DNA of 64,000 bases from the NCBI GenBank assembly GCA_964016885.1, contig OZ024743.1, positions 160,398,212 to 160,462,211 of the forward strand. The letters are read 5' to 3'. Numbering within the stretch: the stretch's first letter is position 1; every line of letters starts with the position of its first letter. Position numbers and translations under genes: made by a program. Shown here one piece after another: positions 33,360 through 44,916 of the stretch. The DNA comes from Eledone cirrhosa. Lineage: Eukaryota > Mollusca > Cephalopoda > Octopoda > Eledonidae. The notes beneath the pieces were generated by a model, which did no database searches, was not told the DNA's origin, and was given only the letters and a program-made list of their open reading frames with translations.

Positions 33360-35540
33360 ATTATTTCCATTATGACCAGTGTAGTTTCTACTGATGTTGT
33401 TTCTATTTTATTGATAGTACTTTTTGTAATATGTGTGAGGTGCCTAGTAGTGCTATTTTTGTATGCTATATATATTTGTTAGCCCTGGAGCTTTGGATAT
33501 GTATTTATCTGTGTTTTTTATCATTCCCAGAGCACCTATTATTATCGGTATGATTTCGGTTTTCATTTTCCACATTCGAGTTATTTCTATCTCTAGATCT
33601 TTATATTTGGGGAGTTTCTCTATTTCTTTGGAAGATATATTGTCGATTGTAGGGATTGATACATCTATGAGAAGGCATTCTTTTCTTTGTGGTCTTTGGC
33701 TATAATTGTTTCTACTTTTGGCACAAGGCCAGCAAATACCCAGTGTATTACTGGTACTTTATTTTATCGACCCCATAAGGATGAAAGGCAAAGTTAACCC
33801 CGGCGGGATTTGAACTCAGAATGGCAAGGGCCGTAACTCGATGCGTCAAAGCATGGCGTCCGACCCTCTACCGATACTGCCAATCCACCGCCCTATAATA
33901 TCTGATCGGTTCGCTTTGATCTCACTATCTGTATGTATTGGTATGTCGCAGAAAATGGTTGCTTTGTCATTCTCTGACACTTTTTTCTGGTGTGTGTTTG
34001 TACCATCTTTTTTCTGTTGTTATTTCTTAATGCTGGCATAACCTCCAGTGTATGAAGATCCCAACACTATCTTGCCTGTGGATATATTCTTTTTGGGCTA
34101 GAGCTTGGCATCCAGAGACTATGTGGCTAATTGTTTCTTTCATATCTCTACATATTTCACAGTTAATCATAGCGCTTTGTTTAATTATGTAGTTTCTGGT
34201 GGGTACACCCTTGTCCTGTGCTGCAATTAGAAATCCTTCCGTCTGAGCTTTTAGTCCAGTGCTTCGTAGCCAGTTTTCTGGGGGCTTTTTTTTTTATAGC
34301 TATTTGGGGTATTGGCCATGTACGAATTTCTCTTGCCATGGTTTTAACATGGCATTCTGAAGGTGAGCTTTCTAGTTTCACAATGTCCCTTTCTCCTTGT
34401 CTTCTTGGTAGGTATAATCTTTCTACGTCTGATTTTCAAATCAGGTTGTTGGTGTGCTTCATAATTAATCTTCTTTTTAACTGTCTCGATCCATTCTGCC
34501 CGATTATAATATTCCACATCCTGCTCCCATGTCCCTCTCCAACATGTGTTCGTCTGTTCAGACTCAGGAATAGCTTCGTTGCCCCACCCTCCTCCTCAAG
34601 TTATTAAAATAACATCTTCTGGTTGTTATTGAAAATGCGGTTTTGTTTATATTAGTTAACTCTGCACTCATATTTGTTTATGTTTGCACCTTTGGGCTAT
34701 GACTTGTTGCTTTATTTCTTCTATTATAACATTCAGCCCTTCCCTTTGTGTTGTATTTCCTAGTCAATCTATCCTTAGTATTTATATTTTGTTATATCTT
34801 GTTTAATAAAGACTCAAGTTTCCCGATGTCCTTTCTTATTTTTTTTATTTGACCATTCAACAGCTTCTTCCAGCAAGGTTCTCTTTTCTCGTCTGTTTTC
34901 CCTTGTTTTGATACTAAGGGATTTTTTCACCATATTTTCGGTTGCTTGAGGATGTTGTTGCATTGTTGAAGATTCTTCGCCTCACGGTATGGTCGACGCT
35001 GTTTACCTAAGCTGGCGTTTCTTTTAACATTTTCTGTCTACAAATTTAGATTCATAAGTTTTCACTATCATTATTCATTTCATCCCTCATTAAACTCAGA
35101 ATATGAACAAAATCTTGCCCTAGCCCGTCAGTGTTCATTTTCGCAATGACCATATCTTTATTTCAGATGTTATCGATCTCAACCATTAGATCATTGTCTT
35201 CATCGGTTAATTCCTCAATTTACATAAACACTTCATCCTCATTTTCTACAGGATCATTTGTCTTATCTACTCCACATTCCATTTCCAGATTAAACTCTCT
35301 ACTGAGTTCCTCCAATTCCAAATCGATCATCCATCCATTAGTTCATATTACATGAGCCTGACATGCTAGGTTTAGTTCACCTAATTTAAATAGACCAATA
35401 TCGATCCTGATTTTATGCATTTGTTTCCTCTAGCTATTCTTAGTTGGGTCACTTTTCAGATAACATTTCATTACAGTTTTATTCAATTCCTTCGTCCAGT
35501 TGGTTCTTGCCACATTCCTTCTCATTCAGTATTTGGATGA
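33360..35540 (-). pseudogene. RLE-type LINE (R4/NeSL-like), internally deleted and split by a SINE
   Basis: On the minus strand, from 35540 down, the N-terminal region reads NWTKELNKTVMKCYLKSDPT (about 35450-35505) and, after stops, LELEELSREFNLEME. From about 34620 the C-terminal half appears: VERLYLPRRQGERDIVKLE (about 34385-34440), and a zinc knuckle INCEICRDMKETISHIVSGC (about 34105-34165, pattern C-x2-C-x8-H-x4-C). The nuclease segment NRSDI is at about 33895. After a SINE it resumes CLLIDVSIPTIDN (about 33640-33685), IIPIIIGALGMI, and the tail near 33400. The RT palm motifs are missing, so a large internal deletion lies near 34650. RLE LINEs carry a single ORF with a C-terminal PD-(D/E)XK nuclease. 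Confidence 0.72.
33704..33893 (-). mobile_element. SINE inserted in the nuclease domain of the RLE-LINE
   Basis: Complement of a full SINE: AATTGTTTCTACTTTTGGCA, CAAGGCCAGCAAATACCCAG, ATAAGGATGAAAGGCAAAG, ending GATACTGCCAATCCACCGCC. CTATAAT flanks both sides and is a possible 7-base target duplication. The internal GTAACTCGATGCGTCAAAGC marks a subfamily different from the 10800 copy. Confidence 0.93.
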
Positions 35541-36230
35541 TAACCAGATCCCTGCTGCCGAGCCAGGGAACACTTGCTGGGTGAGAGTCCTTCAAATAAA
35601 GTTCCAACCTCCTGATCACAGTTATTTGAACTTTTTAGGTTCGACATTTAAGCACACATAAAGAGGATTAGTGAATTTAAGATTGCACTAACAGTGTTTT
35701 TAGCATGACACCATCACTAAATCAGGGGCGGGAATACATGTTACGTTTTATAATTATTATTATTAAAGATATTTGGGCCGTTTTTAATGTTTCCTTAATG
35801 TGAGCCCTGTGTAGCAAATTTTCATTTGTTTAAATTGTTACGATTTTCAAATATTTCTGTGGTAGCTTTAGTGGTTGGGGTGGTTGGGAGGAGTGTCATT
35901 GTAATCGTCCGGGGCTGTTTGTTTTATCATTTTATTTACTTATTTATTTATTGTTTCAAGGTCAGTAATATTAGATTTATGTCTATTTTTTGAAGTCATT
36001 AGGGGTGCTAGTGTTCCTTTTGTTGTTGCTGTTTTGTATTTTGTTTCGGCTAAGTTAAACATTGTAGCTGTAACAACGGGATTGGGTGGGGTGTTACGTT
36101 GTTTTGTATGTGTTGTACTATCTATGATAAAACTCCTGTCATTGCTACTAGCAAAGTTGAGATCTAGCTTCCGCTTTCACGTCAAAGATTTTTTTTTTTA
36201 GACAGGCCATTTTAGATTGCATTCGTCAGT
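35541..36230. other. Unassigned AT-rich stretch
   Basis: Contains TTATTTATTTATTG-type runs. No gene or repeat family is recognised. Confidence 0.4.
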
Positions 36231-36236
36231 TTTATG

Positions 36237-36376
36237 TCGAATAATAATAATATTCGCTCAGTTTGCAAGCAAACAGCCTCATTACAATATGTGTTTTAGA
36301 TGACCATTAACATTACGTAATGCACAATAAGGCTGTTTGCTTGCAAACGAAGCGAATATTATTATTATTATTCGAT
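36237..36376. repeat. Hairpin element with about 46-bp arms
   Basis: CGAATAATAATAATATTCGC and TTTGCAAGCAAACAGCC on the left are complemented by GGCTGTTTGCTTGCAAA and GCGAATATTATTATTATTAT on the right. The spacer is about 45 bases. Confidence 0.85.
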
Positions 36377-36384
36377 ATAAAACT

Positions 36385-36495
36385 CCCCAAGTATCCACTA
36401 TATAAAGTGCTTGAAAACTCAACAGTATGTATAAACGGAAGCAAAAGATGCTCGCTCTGCCTGAGTAAAAATTTCAGGATCTTACAAGGTTGCGT
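36385..36495 (+). pseudogene. Possible PLE GIY-YIG 3' fragment
   Basis: The plus-strand frame reads KLPKYPLYKVLENSTVCING then SKRCSLCLSKNFRIL. Many PLE endonuclease C-termini end LSKYIW-LK ... KRC-LCL-EK--IL. The resemblance lies in the CSLCL block and its spacing from KLPKY. No upstream endonuclease core is visible, and the hairpin at 36237-36376 directly precedes it. It is a short, weak relic. Confidence 0.4.
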
Positions 36496-36499
36496 ACCT

Positions 36500-37575
36500 A
36501 AACTGAAAGACAAAAATCTTCACCATCTCAATGGACCTCCTCAATCCCATGACACCACCTACCTCTTGTAGTAACTCTCAGCGAGCACACCGTGCACATA
36601 CACTCATTGGCGCATTGATGAAGGAGACATCGAGATTACAACACCACACTACAACCAACGAGCACACAGACATGCAACATTTTACATCTCAGATCTTTGA
36701 ATTGGCGAAACTCCAATAAGGACACATATTTTGAGTGAATATGCATGTTTTCGAATATATCTATATATATATCTATATATGAGTATAAAGATATACACGT
36801 ATGCATGTATGTGCATACATTATGTCTGTGTGTGTATATGTATGCATGTATGCATATACAGCTACCCGTACAGTTGTGTGCAAAGATATAAATGTGCGAG
36901 CGTACGTAGCGCAAATGCATGTCTATTATAGTTTTAAATCTTAATTATTTATCATCTCTGCCCATGTGTGCACGTGTGTCCGTTTACATACAACAGATCA
37001 ACTACCTGATAAACCCTTGAGTTATTTCATTTCATCTTTTCATCCACTGCACTGAAAAGCCCTAGTAATTGATACATTCGTATACCAACAGTTCTCGGAC
37101 CAGAATTACCCCCGCTCATCAAATATACATCTCTACTTTTAGGACAGAGATTTACCCGAGGAACAGCAACTTCCCTTTTTCATATTTGTGTCCATGTACC
37201 TGAATGAAGGGCCAGTTTAAAAGTTTCTCCTCCATCATACAGTGGCGGCTCTGATTAGACCTCGAAATCATTGGTAGCATATACACGTTAAGTGTATGAA
37301 ACTTTGCTTACACTATATATATATACACACATAGGCATACATATATTTAGGAGCAGTTTAGGTATGATACATTTTATTACTAATTATATCTAAATGTTTC
37401 TTCTCTCTTCATAATGTATTTTTAACTCTGATACTGGTTCAGTCTAGTTCAACTGAATTGGTCTGTCCCAGTCATTCATTGAGCAACATCGGTGAAGTTG
37501 GCACCCTTAACTCACAGTTGGGTGCGGATGCATTCATGTATATATGTGTGTGTCCGCATGTATCTGTGTGTTTCT
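36500..37575. other. Unassigned stretch with TA/TG-rich patches
   Basis: Short TATATATCTATA and TGTGTGTATATG runs around 36750-36850. No gene is recognised, and nothing else is identifiable to 37575. Confidence 0.4.
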
Positions 37576-37577
37576 AA

Positions 37578-37620
<43 letters not shown>

Positions 37621-37940
37621 ATAATAATAATAGTAATAATAATAAATTTGAAGACTAAAATCCAAAGAGGACTCGATAAGGATAAATATATATCAAATAT
37701 ATAAGAACCGTAGAGCAATTTCATTGAATATTTGCAACGTCTTTAACTTGTGTGTATTTTCGTTGTTGAGGTGGCTTTTGTGGCAACATCTCTCCGGTCG
37801 CAATTTTCGCTGTGTCACACCCCCAACGTATTATTTTACTCTGAGCTATAATTTATTGATTTATTGATATCATCTCACTGAGGGCTTCGTGCCAGCTTCT
37901 GAAGATTGATTTCGAAAAATCTGTTATTTTAATAAATATA
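37578..37940. repeat. (TA)n, family D flank and terminal piece with unrelated interior
   Basis: A TA tract leads to the shared flank TTTGAAGACTAAAATCCAAA (about 37647-37666). At the right is the family D terminal motif ATCTGTTATTTTAATAAATA (about 37919-37938). The interior (37730-37915) is not the usual family D sequence. It is the complement of 38600-38812, with TTGTGGCAACATCTCTCCGG and TCTGAAGATTGATTTCG. Confidence 0.75.
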
Positions 37941-37941
37941 T

Positions 37942-38028
<87 letters not shown>

Positions 38029-38030
38029 AA
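37941..38030. repeat. (TA)n microsatellite
   Basis: TA tract of about 90 bases. Confidence 0.95.
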
Positions 38031-38039
38031 TATAAATTA

Positions 38040-38330
38040 GCGAGAATCGTTCTCAGCTCAGGAATTAACGAAAATCAACGTCCGATATGTGTGGCAAGCG
38101 ATCGATGATTCATGTGAATCAGAGCTACAACATACGTTAAGGGCCAAACACACTGAGATGATGGTTAAACATATCATCCGCACAGCCAAAACAAACGACC
38201 AAGTAATTCGGGTCAAACAATAAAAATATATGTGTTGATACTTTCCCGGACCCTGGACTGATGGTAAAATCCTGTATTGGTTTCTGCGACTCCAAAATCA
38301 GGTACTGTCCGCCTACATAAAGAATGTTGG
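38040..38330. repeat. Dispersed repeat H, copy 2
   Basis: Parallel to 30975-31280 by short shared anchors (GATGATTCATGTGAATCAGAG, CCCGGACCC). The remainder to 38510 is unassigned. Confidence 0.45.
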
Positions 38331-38509
38331 GCTTCTGGTGAGATGATGAACAAGGAAGTCGTGTTATCAACGGGTTTTGCTCCAAAATGCTATAGATAGT
38401 GTGGCTATTACTGACCCTGCGTGGGTTTCAGCAAGGGAGGCAACTGATTCAGTTGCGTATAATATTGCGAGAATGAAAAATATCACAAATCGAATAAAGC
38501 TCTCGACAG

Positions 38510-38511
<2 letters not shown>

Positions 38512-38558
<47 letters not shown>
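38512..38558. repeat. (TA)n microsatellite
   Basis: TA tract before the inverted repeat partner. Confidence 0.95.
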
Positions 38559-38563
<5 letters not shown>

Positions 38564-38599
38564 GTTGGTGAGTAAAATCGAAGTTCCTGCTGCGATTAG

Positions 38600-38812
38600 C
38601 ATTTTTCGAAATAAATCTTCAGAAGCTGGCACGAAGCCCTCAATGAGATGATATCAATAAATCGATAAATTATAGCTCAGAGTAAAAATAATACGTTGGG
38701 GGTTGTAACACAGCGAAAATTGCAACCGGAGAGATGTTGCCACAAAAGCCACCTCAACAACGAAAATCCACACAAGTTAAAGACGTTGCAAATATTCGAT
38801 GAAATTGCGATG
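38600..38812 (-). repeat. Inverted partner of 37730-37915
   Basis: Contains CGAAATAAATCTTCAGAAGC, GCACGAAGCCCTCAATGAGA, AATACGTTGGGGGTTGTAAC, CCGGAGAGATGTTGCCACAA and AGACGTTGCAAATATTCGAT. These are the reverse complement of the 37.7-37.9 kb block. Confidence 0.85.
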
Positions 38813-39655
38813 AAATTGCGGAGTGTGCTTACAGAAAGAAAAACATTGTTTAAAGAACAACAAACAGAGGAAAGTGGTATCGAAACAAGCACTTGAAACC
38901 ATCAATATCACACCATCCATATTCTTGTTTGAAATGGTAAATTATAATGTTGATGACATAAATAAAAGCAGTAACAAGATGTTGCGTAGATTTTCCTCCT
39001 CCAATTCATAGACATTATGAACCAATCCAGTTTTGAGTGTTCTGTCTAGCGTGTATTTCAAGGAATCGTACACTTTAATCTCTTTTTCTAAAAATATCTG
39101 ACAGATCTGGTTTTTTTCCATTGGTAAGTCTTCTCTTCTTTTCTTTTCTTTTTTACAGAAAACCAGTAAATAACTCCCACTGAATAATGGTTATGGAGTA
39201 GTAGCTGCATAAAGAGAATGTCAACCTATTTGGGTGGTCAACCTATTTGGGTGGTCAGTCATACGAGATTTACATTATTTGACAGATTTGTTCGATGAAA
39301 CCGTTGGCAGATATCTACTGCAAGTAGCAGAAGAATCGGAGAATCTTGATTATGTGAGACAAGGCTGTCGAAGAGCTGTAATGCTGCTGAGGAAGGCCTT
39401 GAATAAGATGGAACGCTTTCGTTTAGGTTGATTATATATTCTTGGCTGCTGTCCTCAAAGCAGCTTATTTCGGTACAATCTTCCGAGGACGGATTCCTCC
39501 TATGTACAGCAATATGCTCGCTGATCAGAATAAATGGTAACTTATCGGAAACCTTCTGTCCCATGCGCTCGACCCGTCAAGATTGTCCACTGACGCCACT
39601 TCTATAGATACTGACTATAATAAGTAATAGTATCAATCTGTCTTAGCTACGGATT
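38813..39655. other. Unassigned stretch
   Basis: Short open frames only, including 65 codons at 39234-39431 with no recognisable domain. A short duplication, CAACCTATTTGGGTGGTC twice in a row (39224-39256), is visible. Confidence 0.4.
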
Positions 39656-39659
39656 TACG

Positions 39660-41020
39660 AACGCAGAAACTACAAGAAAACTAAATATAAACGGCAACAC
39701 GAACAATTACAGTAAAAGTGCTGCCAATACCAGGTCCTTTTCAAACGCCGCAACAATAGGTTTCTCAGGAAGAGAAAAATATATTTATGAGAGAGATCAA
39801 CACGCCTATCCAGTGAGACGAGAAGAAGACCGCACTTCCTCCAAAACTTTAAACTCAAACGGCCAGGAGTATGGTGATGTACCGCTGCATAAAACCGGCG
39901 AGTAGAAGAGCCATAATCCTAGCTAATATAGTGCCTCGGAGGGATATGGATAAATACAAATTCATCACCTGAGCTAGGCAATAGGGGACAATGGGAGTGT
40001 TACTCAGAAGTTCACGCACACACGTCTCGTACTTCTCCCACAGTCTGAAAAACGCAAAGTTAAATATTTTGACTTTGGTGGCCTGCATTGAGGAAGAGGA
40101 CATAATCTTTGGTGTAAAGAATTAGCAACATGAAAACTGGTACAGAATTTGCGGGAAATCCCTAATGCAGGTTCATCGGAAAAATCTAGAAAAGATTCTC
40201 AATCCGATAGACCTTATAAAAGGTACCCAAGTACACAACATAGTCGAAGATAGAAAGCCCACGCCTCTATCAATACCAACGGAGTGTCTTATGCCCACAA
40301 CAAACCACTACAACTTAGATTTGCACATCTGATGACATAATATCCTCTCCGGCATCAACGATAATTTCACCAGCGATACCTAGCGTAGCAGTGACTAAGC
40401 GAGAAATAATTTATATCAGACCACAGCGACGCAATAGGATAGTTCTTCTTATCAAAATCGGATTCACATACCAAAAACAACAACAAAAACGAGAACACGG
40501 ATCATACAGACTGTAATAGGTGACACAAACATATGTGCGATTAACCCGCTGGCTCTGTCCACTTTAGACTCCTTTCCTTGCAATATTTCTTTAAACGACG
40601 AAGATAAGAAGACTCAATAGAAAAAAGGCGAGGCAGAAACGAAGGAAAAGAAGAAAACCAACTGGAGATATGCAACACCGAAGGCTAGAAAATTTAAGGA
40701 GACCTCGAAGAAACTGCTAGCCCCATCACCACCAACATCAGTAGAACAAAAGTATTAAATAAACAAAACCAATAGCCACAGCAGGAAGACCTACAAGGAC
40801 AACAACCACACCAAAAATTATCTAAAGAAACATCAACATAAGCTACAACAGCTCAACCCGAAACCATACCAGAAACAGGAAAGCACACTGACAACAGCAG
40901 CAGCAACATAAACATGCAGACGCAAACATAACTCTCCTCCCCAACTGAGCTGTTGTAAACAGAAACTGCAGTGAGCAAAAAATACAAATATTGGTTTCAG
41001 TATCCCAATATTCATAAAGT
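39660..41020 (+). pseudogene. Possible decayed LINE ORF1-like sequence
   Basis: From 39660 one plus frame reads NAETTRKLNINGNTN, then TRSFSNAATIGFSGREKYIY and NGQEYGDVPLHKTGE before a stop at about 39905. After that, frames are short. The region ends in A/C-rich Gln/Thr/Asn-type coding until a SINE at 41041. The beginning (FSNAA, YIYERD, AYPV, KTLNSNGQEYG) is reminiscent of LINE ORF1 N-terminal domains. I cannot show RNA-binding motifs or a zinc knuckle, so this is a guess from texture. Confidence 0.25.
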
Positions 41021-41040
41021 TCAAGGAACGTTGGGACTCC

Positions 41041-41220
41041 ATCGACTTGGCAGTATCGGAAGAGGGTCGGATGTCATGCTTTGACGCATAGAGTTGCGGC
41101 CCTTTCCATGCTGAGTTCAAATCCCGCCAAGGTTAACTTTGCCTTTCATCCTTACGGGGGCCGATAAAATAAAGTACTGGGTAATTGCTGGCCTTGTGCC
41201 AAAAGTAGAAACAATTATTA
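41041..41220 (+). mobile_element. tRNA-derived SINE, partial deletion
   Basis: CGACTTGGCAGTATCGGAAG head, TGAGTTCAAATCCCGCCAAG, TTTCATCCTTACGGGGGCCG. AAAGTACTGGGTAATTGCTG lacks about 15 bases between AAAGTAC and TGGGTAATT. Tail AAAAGTAGAAACAATTATTA. Confidence 0.9.
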
Positions 41221-41850
41221 AACTATCCTAGGTGATGATGAGCCCATAGAAGATTTTTACAGTAAAACAGGGAGGAAATGGTATAATATCTACTAACTCC
41301 ACTGCTTTCTGGACATCATCCCTGAGAAGACTAACCCGAGTTTATAAAGCTCACCTTTCTCTATCTTGGTGGGTGGCCATCTCTCCAGTTCTACTTCTTA
41401 GCCCCAGGAGTTTAACACCAAGCTCGTTGGATGGCTAAGGTTATATATGTGATCAAGATAGTTCTGTTCAAAGAAAAGCTTAAGCTAACACCATGTAAGT
41501 CAAATGTCTATACAAATTAATTTGTTGTTATAGATTTCATTCATAAAAATTGTTTCTCTATTTAGTCGCAATATTATTGTGTATTTACAACGTATTCCTC
41601 CTGCTTATTTTCATTTCATTACGTCGTTTCATGTGGTTTCCAAATTGGATATAGTAAAGTGAAACAGAAAGGGCAATATACCACAGGCCAGATCCAGAAA
41701 CATCGTCGTAAATAAAAAGATGCGAAAGTATGCAACCTTTAAATATTATTCGATTGACCTATAATTTGTCATATAAAATTAATGTATCAGCCCAAATAAG
41801 GGCAGTAATCAACATGAGATGATTAGCAAATAGATTGCAAACTGGAACAC
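41221..41850. other. Unassigned stretch
   Basis: No coding frame or repeat match is recognised. Confidence 0.4.
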
Positions 41851-41857
41851 CCTTCGT

Positions 41858-42028
41858 GGGAGAGGAAAGTCAATAAAATCAACCCCACTGCATTACAGGT
41901 GCTTTAATTTATCGACTCTGTAAGGATGAAAGGCAAAGCTAACATCGGCAAGATTTGAACTCAGAACATAATGGACCTTAACTCTATGTTGTCCGACGCT
42001 CTACCGATACTGCCAATTCACCGCCTTG
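41858..42028 (-). mobile_element. SINE, GTCGATTTAATCGAC subtype, degraded
   Basis: Complement orientation: AAATCAACCCCACTGCATTA, GACTCTGTAAGGATGAAAGG, AGATTTGAACTCAGAACATA, CTCTACCGATACTGCCAATT. Confidence 0.85.
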
Positions 42029-42471
42029 CCGCCATTTATAATAAAACTGGTTTATATCTACTAGCAGAAAAACCAACCTTCAGGTGGTTTTCTGCTAGCA
42101 TGTGTAGTATGCATATTGATATTATACGTTCGTATATTATACGCATGCATATTGATATTATACGCATGTAGATATGATACATCAAATAAAATCGTAATTG
42201 ACAATATACACAGAAATTGAACGAAAACTGCGTTACACTGTGTTATCAGTAACGTAATCCATGATACATTAAAAAAAGACGATATTATATATAAACTGCA
42301 TTAGGAGAAAATTAGTGACAGAAATATATGAATGTTTATTTAACCGATCGCTAACCGGAAGTGTTGACATTTGAAAATTTTAAAGAAGTGAATCTTAAAA
42401 TAACCAATAAAATTATTTATATTTAATCAAGAATAACGAAATTTAGTAGATAAATTATGTAATATTCATTC

Positions 42472-42486
42472 ATTATTTATTCAAAG
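42472..42486. repeat. Target-site duplication, left (15 bp)
   Basis: ATTATTTATTCAAAG, repeated exactly at 42672-42686 on the other side of the SINE. Confidence 0.9.
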
Positions 42487-42671
42487 TGGTGGTGGATTGG
42501 CAGTATCGGTAGAGAGTCGGACGCCATACTTTCCAGCATAGTTACGTCCCTTTACGGTCTGAGTTCAAATCCCGCCGAGGTTTACTTTGCCTTTCATCCT
42601 TACGGGGTCGATAAAATAAAGTACCAGTAATGCACTGTGTATTTGCTGGCCTTGTGCCTAAAGTAGAAACA
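42487..42671 (+). mobile_element. tRNA-derived SINE with a 15-bp target duplication
   Basis: TGGTGGTGGATTGGCAGTAT head, CATACTTTCCAGCATAGTTA, GAGTTCAAATCCCGCCGAGG, GTCGATAAAATAAAGTACCA, CTGGCCTTGTGCCTAAAGTA and a short AACA tail. The matching empty site exists in repeat copy 1 at 8026-8040. Confidence 0.95.
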
Positions 42672-42740
42672 ATTATTTATTCAAAGTAATCCAACTTATT
42701 TTACAAACGGAAAAAAATATATTGTGGACGTAGTCCCGCC

Positions 42741-43430
42741 CTCCTTACTTTATTATAGTTTAGATTCGTACAATAGATGTTGTACCGATCCAAAGTTTAC
42801 AGATATTAGAGAATAAGGGAGTCACCTTTCGCTAGAAAGGATGCGTGTTTTACAAGGATTTATCAAACGTTAAAGAGGTATGAATGGAGATTTTAGTCAC
42901 ATTGATTGTTTGGCTTCTCTGCATGGAAATAAGATATCTGTGTAAATAAAAGCGTCATATGAATACACATATGACACGTGAGAAAAATACATCTGGTATA
43001 TATCATAGGAATAATAAGGAGCAGGAACCAAATATCAATATAACATCATTATATTTATTCACATGTGAAGTACGTTTCACGATCGATCAGATCAAGGTAC
43101 GATCGGTAGTGATCACGCCCGTTTCTTGAAACGATAGCTCATCAGACTTGTGGATTCTCGAATGACTATATATATATATTCAGATAGAATGGAGCGTGAA
43201 AGTTTAAAACGAGCTATACAAAAGGGGAAAAACACGTAGTTCACGAAATATAGGCACTCTGACCTGGATACAATGAATTGTATCATTCCCCATACCAAAT
43301 CCATAAAAAGATTATAAAACAACCTGAAATACTACTGAATTTAACACAGTGGACTTGCATCATGTAGAAGTGAGTTGTACCTCACAGAGTATACTGAGCT
43401 ATTTAAATATATCTATCTTGTTCATGACAG
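42741..43430. other. Unassigned stretch with a CGTTTCACGATCGATCAG motif
   Basis: CGTTTCACGATCGATCAGAT at about 43073-43092 resembles the arm of the foldback repeat at 8114-8266. CGTTTCTTGAAACGA lies nearby. Otherwise nothing is recognised. Confidence 0.4.
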
Positions 43431-43437
43431 AATAGTT

Positions 43438-43575
43438 ATATCGCCGGATAGAATGATTTGTGTTATTTGTTCCGGCTCTCTACGCCCTGAGTTCAAAACA
43501 CGCCAAGGTCAACTTTGCATGTCATCCTTCCGAGATCGATATATCAGTCACGGACTGGGGTCGATTCTTCCTATT
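43438..43575 (+). mobile_element. Degenerate SINE
   Basis: CTGAGTTCAAAACACGCCAA, GTCAACTTTGCATGTCATCC, GGACTGGGGTCGATTCTTCC. The head is largely lost. Confidence 0.65.
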
Positions 43576-43579
43576 TATC

Positions 43580-44615
43580 TCTTTCTTTATTCCCTCTTTC
43601 TCTCACTCTCACTTTCCCTCTCTCCTTTCCTTAAAAAAATCGGCTGTGTTCAGACGTGGTGAGAGAGGCCCACGACACAGTGTATGTCGCTACGGCGCCC
43701 TTACGAACCGATCTAGAGTTTCGGGTACATACAAGCATACACATTTTTCATGGACACAGCTCAGTCACCGTAAAAGAACGAGGCGAATGATGGAGCATTT
43801 AACTGATTGTTTAGTTCGTTGCTTATCCTTTACGTAATACACAACCAACTTTTAGTTTTGACGACGACGACAAAATGGAAAAGATTACTAGCCGCAAAGC
43901 AACGTAGCAGATCACCATCATCAAATGCTTTCATTTATCAGAATCACTTCAATAATGTAACAGCTTGAGAAATCATTGAGAAACTATCTCGAACATACGA
44001 TTTGATTTCTACATAATGGATAATAGCCACAGAGAAAGAACACTTGTTATGCCACTCTTTGACAGCAATCCTTCTGATTAGCAATTGATCGAAAACTTCT
44101 CAAGGAACATCGATTGCTATTAATCGTGACTTGATAAAACGGCAAGACCACATTCACTGAGCTTCTTGACATTTTATGTCACTCGAGAAAAAGGAAAAAT
44201 TAATCTGTTAGCTTGAAACATAACGAGAAAGCAAAGTGTGTATCGTAGGTGATAAACACTTTTGCACATTCTAATATGTTCACATCGATTTGAAGCTATA
44301 TGCAACTGGACAATGCTGCCTGTAAATATTTTGATCCAAGTGTTCATTGAAGCATACATTAACTTATAACTTGCCACTTTGTCAAGGCTAGCGGCAGCTC
44401 ATTGATGGGAAGGGATATGACAGCTAAATCCTAAATGAAGAGAAAGGGGTGTCTCTTGTTTCTTCTTTCGTTTTCTTTCTTTCTACCTTTTATTTAACTT
44501 ACTTTCTTTTCCGTCAGCTTTATTTGTCTTACTATCTTTCTTTTTGGCTTTCTTGTTTCTTCATTTTTTTTCTTCGGTGCTTTTCTTATTCATCTTCATC
44601 TTCGTTAGAAATGCC
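43580..44615. other. Unassigned stretch
   Basis: A CT-rich run sits near 43600-43630 and a TTTCTTTC-rich run near 44460-44600. No gene is recognised. Confidence 0.4.
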
Positions 44616-44617
44616 AT

Positions 44618-44705
44618 GACAGGGCACCGGATTAAATGTTCCATTTGATTTAGTTACGTTATTTTATATTCTGAGTTCAATTCCGTCGTTAAAATATTAA
44701 AGAGC
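44618..44705 (+). mobile_element. Degenerate SINE fragment
   Basis: GGGCACCGGATTAAATGTTC, then TTTTATATTCTGAGTTCAAT; only the tRNA-related half is recognisable. Confidence 0.45.
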
Positions 44706-44916
44706 TCTACCTAAGCAGGCGACACGACAGTGCTACTGCAGATGCCAACCAGGATTATTTCATGCTGTTGATACCCCCTCTCCCCAATCATAACATCTGT
44801 TTCATATTTAGGCTGATATTATTAATGCTCAATTAAATATTAAATATTAACTCGACTGATTTGTTACTTGCTTGTGGTGAAGTTTAAGATATGCAAGAAT
44901 GCAAATAATAATAATA

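Larger units (their letters stand above)
42040..42740 (+). repeat. Dispersed repeat family F, copy 2 (SINE-interrupted)
   Basis: Begins with a hairpin (42061-42098: CTAGCAGAAAAACCA paired with TGGTTTTCTGCTAG). It matches 7545-8110 through GTAATCCATGATACATT, AAAGAAGTGAATCTTAAAAT and TAAATTATGTAATATTCATT. It is interrupted by a SINE and then resumes TAATCCAACTTATTTTACAA. Confidence 0.8.

Noticed and set aside
36731..36931. Small Cys/Tyr-rich frame that could suggest a secreted peptide
   Set aside because: Arises from TATATG/TGTGTA-rich simple sequence, and the complementary strand gives a similar frame.
39234..39431. 65-codon frame (starts MVNLFGWSVIRDLHYL) as a possible small gene
   Set aside because: No recognisable domain, no splice context or neighbours to support it. 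A frame of this length is expected by chance.
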